Positions 1 through 8,716 of a stretch of 47,116 nt of DNA are shown in pieces. The translations under genes and the position numbers were made by a program. The stretch's first letter is position 1. Each line of letters opens with the position of its first letter. The stretch lies in the NCBI GenBank assembly GCA_035532475.1, contig DATKQY010000038.1, forward strand, positions 1-47,116, given 5' to 3'. Below the pieces are notes generated by a model. The model made no database searches, was not told the DNA's origin, and saw only the letters and a program-made list of their open reading frames with translations. Origin of the DNA: DATKQY01 sp035532475. GTDB taxonomy: Bacteria > Actinomycetota > Acidimicrobiia > Acidimicrobiales > Bog-793.

Positions 1-84
1 TCGATAGTTGCTTGGTCACCAAGCCCGTGGCTTCCCGTTGGGCGAATCCAATGGTGAGCTGGGCGTTCGTTTGATCGGCCGCCG

Positions 85-117
85 GCTGGCTGCTGCGCCG
101 CGAGCGTCGCAGCCAGC
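85..117. terminator. Hairpin downstream of the SDR gene
   Basis: Arms GCTGGCTGC (85-93) and GCAGCCAGC (109-117) form a perfect 9-bp inverted repeat with a 15-nt loop. It lies 22-54 nt beyond the stop of the minus-strand SDR gene, so it could end that transcript. There is no clear T-run, so this is position-based inference. I see no gene in positions 1-138. Confidence 0.25.
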
Positions 118-138
118 GCGAACTTCTGCGACAGCCTC

Positions 139-990
139 TTAGGGGAACGGCGGTGCGGGCGGACCGCCCGAGACGATCTCCTCGCCGCGGCGGCGCACCG
201 CCACGTTCCTGTTCTCCGAGGTGAGGATGTAGAAGCGGGAGGAGCGGATCCCCTCCACGACCAGCTCGGCGACCTCGATAGGTTCCCTCCCCGCGGCCAT
301 GAGCCGGTCGAACTCCTCCCTCGACGCCCGCTCGGACGCTTCAGAGGCTGAGGGCGGGCCCGCTTCGGCCGGGCGATTGCGCGCCGAGGAGCCGAAGTTG
401 GTGCGTACCGCCCCCGGGCAGAGCACCGAGACTCCGACGGGTGCGCCGAGCTCGGCCAGCTGGAAGTGGAGCGTCTCGGAGAGCGCCACCACGGCGTGCT
501 TGGAGATCCCGTAGGGGCCGAGTGCGCCGGCGAAGACCCCGAAGATCGACGCCGTGTTGACGACGTGCGCGGCCTCCTGGGCGAGCAGGTGGGGCATGAA
601 GGCTCGGATGCCGTTCACCACCCCCCAGAGGTTCACCCCGAGCACCCACTCCCAGTCCCCCGGCGAGATCAGCCACAGCGGGTCGTGGGGTCCTCCCACG
701 CCGGCGTTGTTGCACAGCACGTTGACGGCGCCGAAGGCGTCGAGCGTCCGGTCCCGGAGCGCCTCCACCTGATCGGCCTTCGACACATCGGTCACGACGG
801 GCAGCACCTCTGCGCCGAGCCGGCCGACGCGCTCGGCCGCGGCCGCGAGCGCCGGGGCCTCGACGTCGGCCATCACGACGCGCATCTGCTCGGCGGCGAA
901 GCGCTCGCTCAGCCCGAGGCCGATCCCGCTCGCGGCACCGGTCACCACGGCGACCCGGCCCCTCCCCACCGCTCCCGTCGACCCAGTCAT
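139..990 (-). CDS. Short-chain dehydrogenase/reductase (SDR family)
   Basis: This is a 283-residue classical SDR, an NAD(P)-dependent cytosolic oxidoreductase. The N-terminus has the TGxxxGxG dinucleotide-binding motif (TGAASGIGLG, about residues 18-27). An NNAG motif follows mid-protein, then the active-site Ser and the YxxxK motif (YGISK) and a PG turn typical of the family. The length is normal to slightly long, with a variable C-terminal substrate-binding tail. I chose the ATG at 990 because the Rossmann strand begins about 15 residues later and a GGGGGAGGG ribosome site lies just upstream; a longer open frame adds only Arg-rich sequence. A TACGAT box at 1025-1030 is a possible -10. It is divergent from the moxR operon. 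The substrate cannot be told from sequence. Confidence 0.9.
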   Translation of the reverse strand: MTGSTGAVGRGRVAVVTGAASGIGLGLSERFAAEQMRVVMADVEAPALAAAAERVGRLGAEVLPVVTDVSKADQVEALRDRTLDAFGAVNVLCNNAGVGGPHDPLWLISPGDWEWVLGVNLWGVVNGIRAFMPHLLAQEAAHVVNTASIFGVFAGALGPYGISKHAVVALSETLHFQLAELGAPVGVSVLCPGAVRTNFGSSARNRPAEAGPPSASEASERASREEFDRLMAAGREPIEVAELVVEGIRSSRFYILTSENRNVAVRRRGEEIVSGGPPAPPFP

Positions 991-1130
991 GCACCCTCCC
1001 CCGCGTCCCGATCCGGTGGCGCACATCGTAGGAGTCGTCCACGGGCGGTCGCGGCCTCGCGCGGTGCCGGCAGCGCACCCCGTTGCGGTGGGCCGCCGCC
1101 ATCTCGACAGTCGCAGCTTCGAGCGACTAC

Positions 1131-1136
1131 TACAGT
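1131..1136 (+). promoter_or_regulatory. Putative -10 box of the moxR operon
   Basis: TACAGT fits the actinobacterial TANNNT -10 consensus and lies 10 nt before the ATG of the mini-ORF at 1147, a spacing expected of a leaderless transcript. No convincing -35 element is visible. Confidence 0.35.
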
Positions 1137-1146
1137 CCTCGTCGCT

Positions 1147-1238
1147 ATGTCCCCCCGCCCGACGTCCGCGGCCGCCCACGCACCCGCTGCGACAACGCTG
1201 ATGCCCCCGAGGCGAACGCTCGCCCGTTCGGGGCGCCC

Positions 1239-1242
<4 letters not shown>
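1147..1242 (+). CDS. Possible 31-residue leader peptide coupled to moxR
   Basis: An ATG at 1147, 10 nt after a TACAGT box, opens a frame of 31 codons rich in Pro, Arg and Ala. It ends in TGA at 1240-1242. That stop overlaps the GTG proposed as the moxR start (GTGA, 4 bp), the same type of overlap used by many gene pairs in this window. It would supply ribosomes to moxR, which has no good Shine-Dalgarno sequence of its own. The peptide resembles nothing I know, and codon use is less biased than in the neighbouring genes. It may be a coupling device rather than a functional protein, or chance. Confidence 0.35.
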
Positions 1243-2218
<976 letters not shown>

Positions 2219-2222
<4 letters not shown>

Positions 2223-3463
2223 TCCGGCGCCTCCAGGAGCTCGACGCGGAGCTTCGGGTCCTCGCGCTCTTCGTGGTGCTCGCCGGTGTCGGCTGGTGGC
2301 TGCGCTCCACGCCGCTCGCCATCATCGGCTCGCTCGCCGCCGTCACGACGCTGGCCCTCTACGTCTGGCAACGCGACTGCCTCTCCGGAGTCTCCTACCG
2401 CCGCGTCGTCGGCCGGGAGCGGGCCACCTTCGGCGAGGAGGTGACGCTCGGCATCGAGATCGTGAACGACAAGCTGCTCCCCCTGTCGTGGTTGCACGTC
2501 GAGGACGAGATCCCCGCCGCGCTCGAGATCCGCGGCGGCACCGTCGTGGCGGACGACCGCGCCCTCGTCAGCCGGCTCGTCGACGTGCTGCCACTGCTTC
2601 CCTACCAACGCGTGCGCCGACAGCTGACGATCTCCTGCAGCCACCGGGGCGACTACCTCTTCGGCCCGGCGCGTCTGTCCTCCGGCGACCCGATCGGATT
2701 CCGGACGCGCACCGGGCGGATCGCCGGACAGCACCACCTCCTCGTCTACCCGAAGGTCTTCGCGCTGGCCCCGGACGGGATCGCCTCGCGCATGCTGATC
2801 GGCGACGAGCGGACCCGCACGCGTCTGCTCGAGGACCCGAGCCGCATCTCCGGCGTACGCGAGTACCGGGCGGGCGACGCGTTGCGCTCGATCGACTGGC
2901 GGGCCACCGCGCGCAGCACCGGCCTGCTGGTCCGCCAGTTCGAGCCCACGGTCTCCCAGCGAGTGGCCCTCTTCTTGGACCTGCAGGTGTCCGGCCGCGG
3001 GGCCTTTTACTTCGAGCCTCCCGCGCTCGAGTTCACGATCGCCGTCGCCGCGTCCGTCCTCACCGAGCTCGAACGCCGCGGCGTGGCGACGGGGCTCTTC
3101 TCCTCCGGCACGATCGCCGGACGTCCGTTGGCCTGCCCGCCGAGCAGCTCGCCCGCGCAGCTCGCGCTGATGCTCGAGTCGCTGGCACGCGTCACGCACT
3201 TCGGCAGCCTCGAGTTCGCGCACCTGCTCGCGGCGGAATCCTCACGCCTCCGGCCCGGCACGAGCGTCGTGATCGTCTCGGCCGACTACCCGGCCGAGAC
3301 CCTGGAGGCGCTCGGCGACCTGCGGCGGCGGCACGCCCTCTCGGCCCTCTGGGTCGCCAACGACCACGGCGCTCCCCCACCCCGAGAGCACGTCGACGCT
3401 CTCCTCACGGCACGGTACGCAGATGACTGGCAGCGACGCGAGAGCCTGGAGCTGGCTGCATAG
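2219..3463 (+). CDS. DUF58 domain membrane protein
   Basis: This is a 414-residue partner protein of MoxR. Two hydrophobic helices lie near the N-terminus (about residues 12-28 and 33-49). A beta-rich region follows, then the DUF58 signature around residues 213-233 (REYRAGD, then RSIDWRATAR) leading into a von Willebrand A-like fold. In this family the N-terminus anchors in the membrane and the bulk lies in the cytoplasm. The start ATG overlaps the moxR stop by 4 bp. The 3' end overlaps the next gene by 41 bp, so the three genes are surely one operon. The biochemical role of these MoxR-DUF58-DUF4129 sets is not settled; links to cell-envelope assembly are inference. Confidence 0.88.
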
Positions 3464-4925
3464 CGTCGTCGTCCCGGTCGTCCTCGCCGCGGTCGAGGCG
3501 ACCTGGGTGTCGGCGTGGATCGGCGCCCTGGCGCGCCTCGGCCCGCACGTGCGCGCCGACGTCCCGTTCCTCGCGCTCGCCGTCCCCGGGGGGGCTGCCG
3601 CGCTCCTCGCCGGTCTCAGCGGGAGGCTCCGCTGGCGGACCTGGCAACGTACCGCGCTGGTTCTCGGCGTCGCGCTCGTCGGGACGGCCGTCGCCGCGGG
3701 GACGATCGCCGCGATCGACCTGCACGCCGGCTTCGCGGCGGTGAGCCTGCACCCCTGGACCGTGAGCGCCCGGGTGCCCGGGACCGGCGCCGCGCTGGCG
3801 TGGTTCATCGCCTCCCTCGCCTGGGCGAGGGGGACCTGGCTCGCCTGGGAGGAGCTGACCTTCGATCACGCCCTGTTGTCGGTCGGCGCCGCTGCCCTCG
3901 CCTTCGTCCTGCTCTTCGTCGTCGGCGCGCTCCGCCACGGCTCGAGCCTGCACCGCGCGTCGGGCCCCGCAGCGGTGCTGCTGCTCGTCTTCTTCCCGGG
4001 CGCGGTGGCCGTCGTGGCGCTCGTGCACGAACGCGACCTCGAGCGGCGGGCCCTGCGCCAGCCGGGACCAGGCCCGAGCACGGCCTGGCTCGCAGCGCTC
4101 GCCGTGCCGATGGCGGTCGTCGCCGCGCTCGCCGTTCTCGTCGCATTCCTGCTCGGCCCGCTGGCCCCGGCCATCGGCCGGGGCGTCCGCCGCGCCGCCC
4201 TGTGGCTCGCGTCGCTGGTCGCCGACCTGGCACGCTGGTTGGCACGCCTCGTCCACACCGGACATCTACGACCCGGGAAACCGGCTCTCCGCGGCGGGGG
4301 GGGCGGCCTGTCCCACGTCGCGGTCGCGGTGCACGTCCCGCTGTGGATCTGGATGGTGCTCGCAGGACTGGGTGTCGCCGGCGCCGGCGCCGCGCTCTAC
4401 CTCCTGCTGCGCATGGTGCTCGGCATCCGGAGGAATCCCCGCCGCCCCCGTCGGGCGGTGGTGCGCCCAGCGTCGGAACAGCGCGACTCGGTCTTCAGCT
4501 GGGGACACCTCCTCGACCAGCTGCGCGACATCGCCACCAGGCTCCTCGGGCGCTTCCGGCGCTCCCCGGCCGGCCCCGGGCCGGCTCCGGGCCGCGCTGC
4601 GGACAGCGTGGCCGCGGCGCGCTCGGTGCGCCAGCACTACCGCGAGCTGCTCGGAGCGGCCAGCGCCGCTGGCCACGCGCGGCGGGCCCACGAGACGCCG
4701 CTCGAGCTCGAGCGGCGCCTCGACGCGCTGGAGCTCGGCGACGCGACGCCGGCGCTCGCGGCCCTCACCTCGCTGTACGACCGCGCCCGCTACGGCGACG
4801 AGCCCGGGAGCTCGACCGACGTCGAAGACGCCGGCCGCCAGGTCGCGGCGGTGATCGCATCGCTGCTCTCCCCAGACGGCGAAGCCGAGCCGGCGGCGCG
4901 TCCCGCCGCCTCGAGGCAGCACTGA
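3423..4925 (+). CDS. Polytopic membrane protein with C-terminal DUF4129 domain
   Basis: This is a 500-residue protein with six or more hydrophobic segments in the first two thirds and another near residues 298-328. A basic linker follows. The C-terminal cytoplasmic DUF4129 domain is about residues 395-485, with the typical VRQHYREL start, HETPLELERRL and LTSLYDRARYG. In many actinobacteria this position is taken by a larger protein carrying a transglutaminase core before DUF4129. No Cys-His-Asp transglutaminase triad is visible here, so only the membrane and DUF4129 parts remain. The start ATG lies inside the end of the DUF58 gene. Confidence 0.8.
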   Translation: MTGSDARAWSWLHSVVVPVVLAAVEATWVSAWIGALARLGPHVRADVPFLALAVPGGAAALLAGLSGRLRWRTWQRTALVLGVALVGTAVAAGTIAAIDLHAGFAAVSLHPWTVSARVPGTGAALAWFIASLAWARGTWLAWEELTFDHALLSVGAAALAFVLLFVVGALRHGSSLHRASGPAAVLLLVFFPGAVAVVALVHERDLERRALRQPGPGPSTAWLAALAVPMAVVAALAVLVAFLLGPLAPAIGRGVRRAALWLASLVADLARWLARLVHTGHLRPGKPALRGGGGGLSHVAVAVHVPLWIWMVLAGLGVAGAGAALYLLLRMVLGIRRNPRRPRRAVVRPASEQRDSVFSWGHLLDQLRDIATRLLGRFRRSPAGPGPAPGRAADSVAAARSVRQHYRELLGAASAAGHARRAHETPLELERRLDALELGDATPALAALTSLYDRARYGDEPGSSTDVEDAGRQVAAVIASLLSPDGEAEPAARPAASRQH

Positions 4926-5377
4926 TGGTCGAGCTTCCCGACGCGGTACGCCGACTGCTCGAAGACCGCACCATCTGGCACTTCGTGACGGTGGACACCG
5001 ACGGCCGGCCCTCCGCGACGCCCGTGTGGGTCGACGTGTCAGGCGATCACGTCCTCGTCAACACCGCGATCGGCCGGCGCAAGGAGCGCAACGTCCGGGG
5101 CAACCGGAACGTCGCGCTCGCGACGGTCGACCCCGATGACCCCTACTCGTGGGTCGAGATCCGCGGGCGGGTCGTCGACATCGTCACTGGCGCCGAGGCC
5201 GACGACTCGATCGCCCGCCTCATGACGAAGTACCTCGGCCGCCGACGCGAGACGAGCCGCGCCGGCCCCGAGCAGCGGGTGCTCCTGCGGATCGCACCCG
5301 ATCGGATCAGCTCCGGGACGGAGTCGGGCAGCCGAGGGGGCGCGCGTCCGAGCGATCCCGCCCCGCGGCCCCGGTAA
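4925..5377 (+). CDS. PPOX-class F420-dependent enzyme (pyridoxamine oxidase-like fold)
   Basis: This is a 150-residue single-domain split-barrel flavin/deazaflavin protein of the Rv1155/PPOX-F420 type. The N-terminus contains the recognisable sequence FVTVDTDGRPSATPVWVD. After it comes a basic stretch (GRRKERNVRGNRNVALATVDP) expected at the cofactor phosphate site, then the WVEIRGRVVDI strand. The length is typical. The ATG overlaps the previous stop by one base (TGATG), so it is translated with the DUF4129 gene, although the family has no known link with MoxR. The substrate is unknown. The presence of F420 chemistry agrees with an actinobacterial host. Confidence 0.85.
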   Translation: MVELPDAVRRLLEDRTIWHFVTVDTDGRPSATPVWVDVSGDHVLVNTAIGRRKERNVRGNRNVALATVDPDDPYSWVEIRGRVVDIVTGAEADDSIARLMTKYLGRRRETSRAGPEQRVLLRIAPDRISSGTESGSRGGARPSDPAPRPR

Positions 5378-5383
5378 GAGGTG

Positions 5384-5396
5384 GCCCCCCGGGGGC
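5384..5396. terminator. GC palindrome between convergent genes
   Basis: A GCCCCC/GGGGGC inverted repeat lies in the 47-bp gap between the convergent PPOX and methyltransferase genes. It could act as a two-way terminator, but no T-tract follows on either strand. Confidence 0.25.
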
Positions 5397-5424
5397 TCGC
5401 CGGGCTCGCCGCGGCGCCAGGCGC

Positions 5425-6195
5425 TCAACGGCGACCGACGAGCCCGCGCAGCTCGCGGTCCTTGTCGAGCAGGAGCTCCACGTCCGAGTAGCCGTGATCG
5501 GCCAGCGCCGGCCCGAGGAGCTCGGCCTCGTCGCCCCCGAGCTCGAGGAGGAGCGAGCCACCCGGGCGCAGCAGCGCCGCCGCCTCGCGCACCGCGCTTT
5601 GGAGGAAGCGCACCCCGTCCTCGCCGCCGTCGAGCGCGTGCCGCGGCTCGAACGCGATGACGTCGCGGGGCAGCAGGCGCAGCTCGCCCGTCGGCACGTA
5701 GGGGACCACCGCTGTCACGACGTCGACGCGGCCGACCAGCGCCGCAGGCAGGCTCGCCGCCATGTCGCCTTCGAAGACCTCGACCCCGTTGGCCCTCGCG
5801 CACGCCACGGCGAGCGGATCGATCTCGGACGCGACGACCCGTGCCAGGGGGCGCCGGCGGGCGAGCACCACCGCGATCGCCCCGGCGCCGGTGCAGAGGT
5901 CGACGGCGAGGCCGCGCTCGGGGAGCCTGGCGGCGGCCTCGAGCGCCAGCGGCTCGCTCTGCCATCGCGGCACGTACACGCCGTGACCCACGAGCACTGT
6001 CTCTCCGCAAAAGCGCACCGAGCCGGTCAGCCATGCGAGCGGCTCCCCCGCGCAGCGACGTTCGACGAGCTCATCGAGGCGTGCCCGGTCCGCGCCTGCC
6101 ACCGCGCTGAGCTCGGCGGCCTCCTCCTCCGCGGCGACGCAACCTGCGGCCCGGAGCTTCACCGTCGTAGGGTCGAGATCATCTTCGGCACTCAC
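5425..6195 (-). CDS. PrmC/HemK-related protein methyltransferase
   Basis: This is a 256-residue SAM-dependent methyltransferase of the actinobacterial PrmC paralogue group (putative protein-glutamine N5-methyltransferase). The SAM-binding motif I is VDLCTGAGAIAVVLA, preceded by the family's GHGVYVPRWQSEPL. An acidic residue at the end of strand 2 (SEIDPLAV) and the motif GGEDGVRFLQ follow. The PrmC catalytic NPPY is replaced by VVPYVP; the paralogue group often shows NAPYVP, so even the Asn is missing here. I prefer the GTG at 6195, with an AGGG just upstream. A longer frame from a GTG at 6267 is possible. The target protein is unknown; loss of the Asn makes glutamine methylation doubtful. 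Confidence 0.8.
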   Translation of the reverse strand: MSAEDDLDPTTVKLRAAGCVAAEEEAAELSAVAGADRARLDELVERRCAGEPLAWLTGSVRFCGETVLVGHGVYVPRWQSEPLALEAAARLPERGLAVDLCTGAGAIAVVLARRRPLARVVASEIDPLAVACARANGVEVFEGDMAASLPAALVGRVDVVTAVVPYVPTGELRLLPRDVIAFEPRHALDGGEDGVRFLQSAVREAAALLRPGGSLLLELGGDEAELLGPALADHGYSDVELLLDKDRELRGLVGRR

Positions 6196-6449
6196 CGCCC
6201 TAGTTCCTAGCCCGGCACCGGGGGCCGGCCGCTCGACGATGCGTGCCACCACCCCGCCACGCCACACGCGAGCGCCGTCATGCCGGCCGGCATCCGCTGC
6301 CTCCGGGGCGGCTGCTCGCGTCGCTCTCGACAGGTTGGATGGCCCACGACCGGCCTTTCGGCAGGGCGGAATTGGCCTCCGTCGACCTACACGACAAGCT
6401 GGAAGATCGCCTGATCAGCGTACTGAGTTCGTGGGGAGGCGGCGCGATC

Positions 6450-6830
6450 CTACGGCTTGCGTCCGGTCGATCGAAGGCGCGCGGCGATCTCGTCGAGATC
6501 AGATGTCGCCCCACAGGCCACGTCCATGACGAGGTCAAACGCGTCGTCGTCGCTCAGTGGTACCTCGCGGTTGTTGAGATCGAGAAAGACGACGACCGTG
6601 AGCCACGCCAGCCGCTTGTTCCCGTCAACGAGCGCGTGATTCCGAGCAAGGGAGTGCAGAAGCGCCGCCGCCTTGAGATCGATGGTCTCGTAGGCATCTT
6701 CACCGAAGGCGCTCGCGCGCGGCCTCGCTACCGCCGAGTCGAGGAGCCCGACGTCGCGCACGGGTCCGATCCCAAGCGCCCTCACCATGCCGAGCAGATC
6801 TTCGAGATCGAGGTACTCGGCCTCGCTCAC
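6450..6830 (-). CDS. doc: Doc-type toxin (Fic fold)
   Basis: This is a 126-residue death-on-curing toxin. The Fic/Doc motif is seen as HALVDGNKR (His65, Asp69, Gly70, Asn71, Lys72, Arg73), the short form typical of Doc, which phosphorylates EF-Tu and stops translation. The N-terminal YLDLEDLL and the LLDSAVARPRASAFG segment are also typical. The length is normal and the active-site residues are intact, so it is probably functional. Its ATG overlaps the antitoxin stop by 4 bp, giving the usual antitoxin-first operon. The function is known from family members; activity here is inferred. Confidence 0.9.
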   Translation of the reverse strand: MSEAEYLDLEDLLGMVRALGIGPVRDVGLLDSAVARPRASAFGEDAYETIDLKAAALLHSLARNHALVDGNKRLAWLTVVVFLDLNNREVPLSDDDAFDLVMDVACGATSDLDEIAARLRSTGRKP

Positions 6831-7033
6831 GCCCGCCCGAGTCGGTCAAGCACATCCCCCCACCTAGAGGCGAGTCGGCTCGTGCTCTCGGCGACGCGGG
6901 AGGTGTGCACGCCCCGCTCGTAGCGCTCGAGTACTGAGCGACGGATCACCTCTTGGCGCGACACGCCCTCGGACTCGACGAGGGCATCGAGTGCCCGCTC
7001 CATCTGCTCGTCTGTGCGAACGGTCAACGCCAT
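6827..7033 (-). CDS. Ribbon-helix-helix antitoxin
   Basis: This is a 68-residue protein with an N-terminal RHH fold. The beta strand is ALTVRTDEQ, then helix A (MERALDALVESEG), the turn VSRQE, and helix B (EVIRRSVLERYER). The C-terminal 30 residues would wrap the Doc toxin. RHH dimers bind palindromic DNA, and a perfect palindrome sits directly upstream (7041-7061), so the pair should repress itself. There is no Shine-Dalgarno; the ATG is 7 nt from a TATCAT box, indicating a leaderless transcript. Doc is classically paired with Phd, so pairing with an RHH protein is a partner exchange, as seen in other actinobacteria. Confidence 0.85.
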   Translation of the reverse strand: MALTVRTDEQMERALDALVESEGVSRQEVIRRSVLERYERGVHTSRVAESTSRLASRWGDVLDRLGRA

Positions 7034-7040
7034 GGACTAA

Positions 7041-7061
7041 ATGATACCAAAGCGGTATCAT
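7041..7061 (-). promoter_or_regulatory. Operator/promoter of the RHH-doc toxin-antitoxin operon
   Basis: ATGATACC (7041-7048) and GGTATCAT (7054-7061) form a perfect 8-bp inverted repeat around a 5-nt centre. Read on the minus strand, the proximal arm contains TATCAT, a good -10 that ends 7 nt before the antitoxin ATG. The operator and the -10 therefore coincide, which fits autorepression by the RHH protein. It is an AT-rich island in otherwise GC-rich DNA. Confidence 0.7.
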
Positions 7062-7251
7062 AAGCGCTCGCGACAGACCCACTACGCCCATCGGGTCACG
7101 TGACCGAATCTGTCACCAAATCGTGCAGCAGACCCGACCGGTTCACCCGCGCACCCGACGAGGCCGTGCGACCCCGCGATGCTGGGGCGGATCCCTCGCT
7201 CGGTCAGGCCCGGTTCGGGAGCCTCGGCCGGAAATTGCTAGCTTGCTGTCG

Positions 7252-8715
7252 ATGGTGGACTTCGCCGACCGACCCGCTCCGGAGCTGCCGTCGGTCATCC
7301 AGGGCGGGATGGGCGTCGCCGTATCGGGATGGGCGCTCGCCAGGGCCGTCGCCCGTCTCGGACAGCTCGGCGTCGTATCCGGAACCGCCTTGGAGACGGT
7401 TCACGCACGACGGCTCGGCGACGGCGATCCGAGCGGGCACCTGCGGCGGGCCTACGCCTCCTTTCCCGAGCCCGCGCTGGCCAGACGCGTGCTCCACCGG
7501 TGGTTCATCGACGGCGGCCGGCCGCGGGGCGAGGCGTACCGCGCCGTGCCCATGTTCCGGCTCGAGTCCCCACGGGCGCTGCGAGAGCTCACGATCCTTG
7601 CCAACTTCGCCGAGGTGCACCTCGCAAAGTCCGGGCACGACGGCCCGATCGGCATCAACTACCTCGAGAAGATCCAGATGCCGACGCCCGATTCCCTCTA
7701 CGGCGCCTTGCTGGCGGGCGTCGACTACGTGTTCATGGGAGCGGGGATCCCCTCGGACGTGCCCCGGCTCCTGGACGATCTGGCCAGGGGCGAGCAGGTG
7801 GCCTACCGGGTCGGCGTGACGGGCGCGGGACCCCACGACGCTCACGCCGTGCGTTTCGACCCAGCCGACTTCCTCGGTCACCCCGCCCGGGTCGCCCGAC
7901 CCCGCTTCGTCGCCATCGTCTCGTCCAACACCTTGGCCTCCTTCCTCGCGAAGGACCCGGCGACCCGTCCCGATGGGTTCGTGGTGGAGCACTACCGCGC
8001 CGGCGGCCACAACGCTCCGCCGCGTGGTCCCCTCGTGCTCGATGAGCTCGGCCAGCCCACCTACGGCACGCGCGACGAGGTCGATCTCGACCAGATCGCC
8101 GCGCTCGGGCTGCCGTTCTGGCTCGCGGGCGGCGTCGCGTCTCCGGCGCGCCTCGCCGAGGCGCGCGCCGCCGGGGCCGCCGGCATCCAGGTCGGCACGG
8201 CCTTCGCGCTCTGCGTTGAGTCCGGCCTCGCCCCGGGCCTGCGGAACCGGGTCCTCGCCGCGGCGCGTGGGGGCGGAGCCGGGGTCGTCACCGATCCCCG
8301 CGCCTCACCGAGTGGCTACCCCTTCAAGGTCGTCACGCTCCCGGGCACGCTCTCCGAGCCTGCCGTCTACGCGGGACGCGAGCGCCGCTGCGACGTCGGG
8401 CTCCTGCGCACGCCGTTTGTGCGAGCCGACGGCGGCATCGGCTACCGCTGCCCGAGCGAGCCGGTCGGCGCCTACATGCGAAAGGGTGGCAAGCCCGAGG
8501 ACACCGTCGGCCGGACGTGCCTGTGCAACGCGCTCTTGGCGTCCGCAGGCCTCGCGCAGCTGCGCGACTCGGGATGCGAACCCCCGATCGTGACGAGCGG
8601 CGACGACCTCGCTCGCCTCGTCGGGGCCATCGGGACGAGGGACACCTGGACCGCGGCAGACGTCGTCGCCTACCTGCTCGCCGACGCGAGCACCCCGGGG
8701 ACGTCCACCGGCTGA
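7252..8715 (+). CDS. Nitronate monooxygenase-like flavoprotein (2-nitropropane dioxygenase family)
   Basis: This is a 487-residue TIM-barrel FMN enzyme of the NMO/FabK/PfaD superfamily. The N-terminus has the family's IQGGMGVAVSGWALARAVA. The middle shows GINYLEKIQMP and DYVFMGAGIP, followed by the EHYRAGGHNAPPRGP segment that carries the flavin-site His. The phosphate-binding end has FWLAGGVASPARLAEA and AGIQVGTAFALC. The C-terminal 130 residues, with RTCLCNALLASAGL, are longer than in simple NMOs and match the actinobacterial long form. ATG 7252 is chosen since a TAGCTT box ends 7 nt upstream (leaderless). The MFS gene follows 1 nt after the stop. True substrate uncertain: nitronate oxidation or an enoyl-reductase-type reaction. 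Confidence 0.83.
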   Translation: MVDFADRPAPELPSVIQGGMGVAVSGWALARAVARLGQLGVVSGTALETVHARRLGDGDPSGHLRRAYASFPEPALARRVLHRWFIDGGRPRGEAYRAVPMFRLESPRALRELTILANFAEVHLAKSGHDGPIGINYLEKIQMPTPDSLYGALLAGVDYVFMGAGIPSDVPRLLDDLARGEQVAYRVGVTGAGPHDAHAVRFDPADFLGHPARVARPRFVAIVSSNTLASFLAKDPATRPDGFVVEHYRAGGHNAPPRGPLVLDELGQPTYGTRDEVDLDQIAALGLPFWLAGGVASPARLAEARAAGAAGIQVGTAFALCVESGLAPGLRNRVLAAARGGGAGVVTDPRASPSGYPFKVVTLPGTLSEPAVYAGRERRCDVGLLRTPFVRADGGIGYRCPSEPVGAYMRKGGKPEDTVGRTCLCNALLASAGLAQLRDSGCEPPIVTSGDDLARLVGAIGTRDTWTAADVVAYLLADASTPGTSTG

Positions 8716-8716
8716 G

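Noticed and set aside
11..23. CTTGG-TCA-CCAAG palindrome at the window start
   Set aside because: Only 5-bp arms, no adjacent gene start, and expected by chance in a window of this size.
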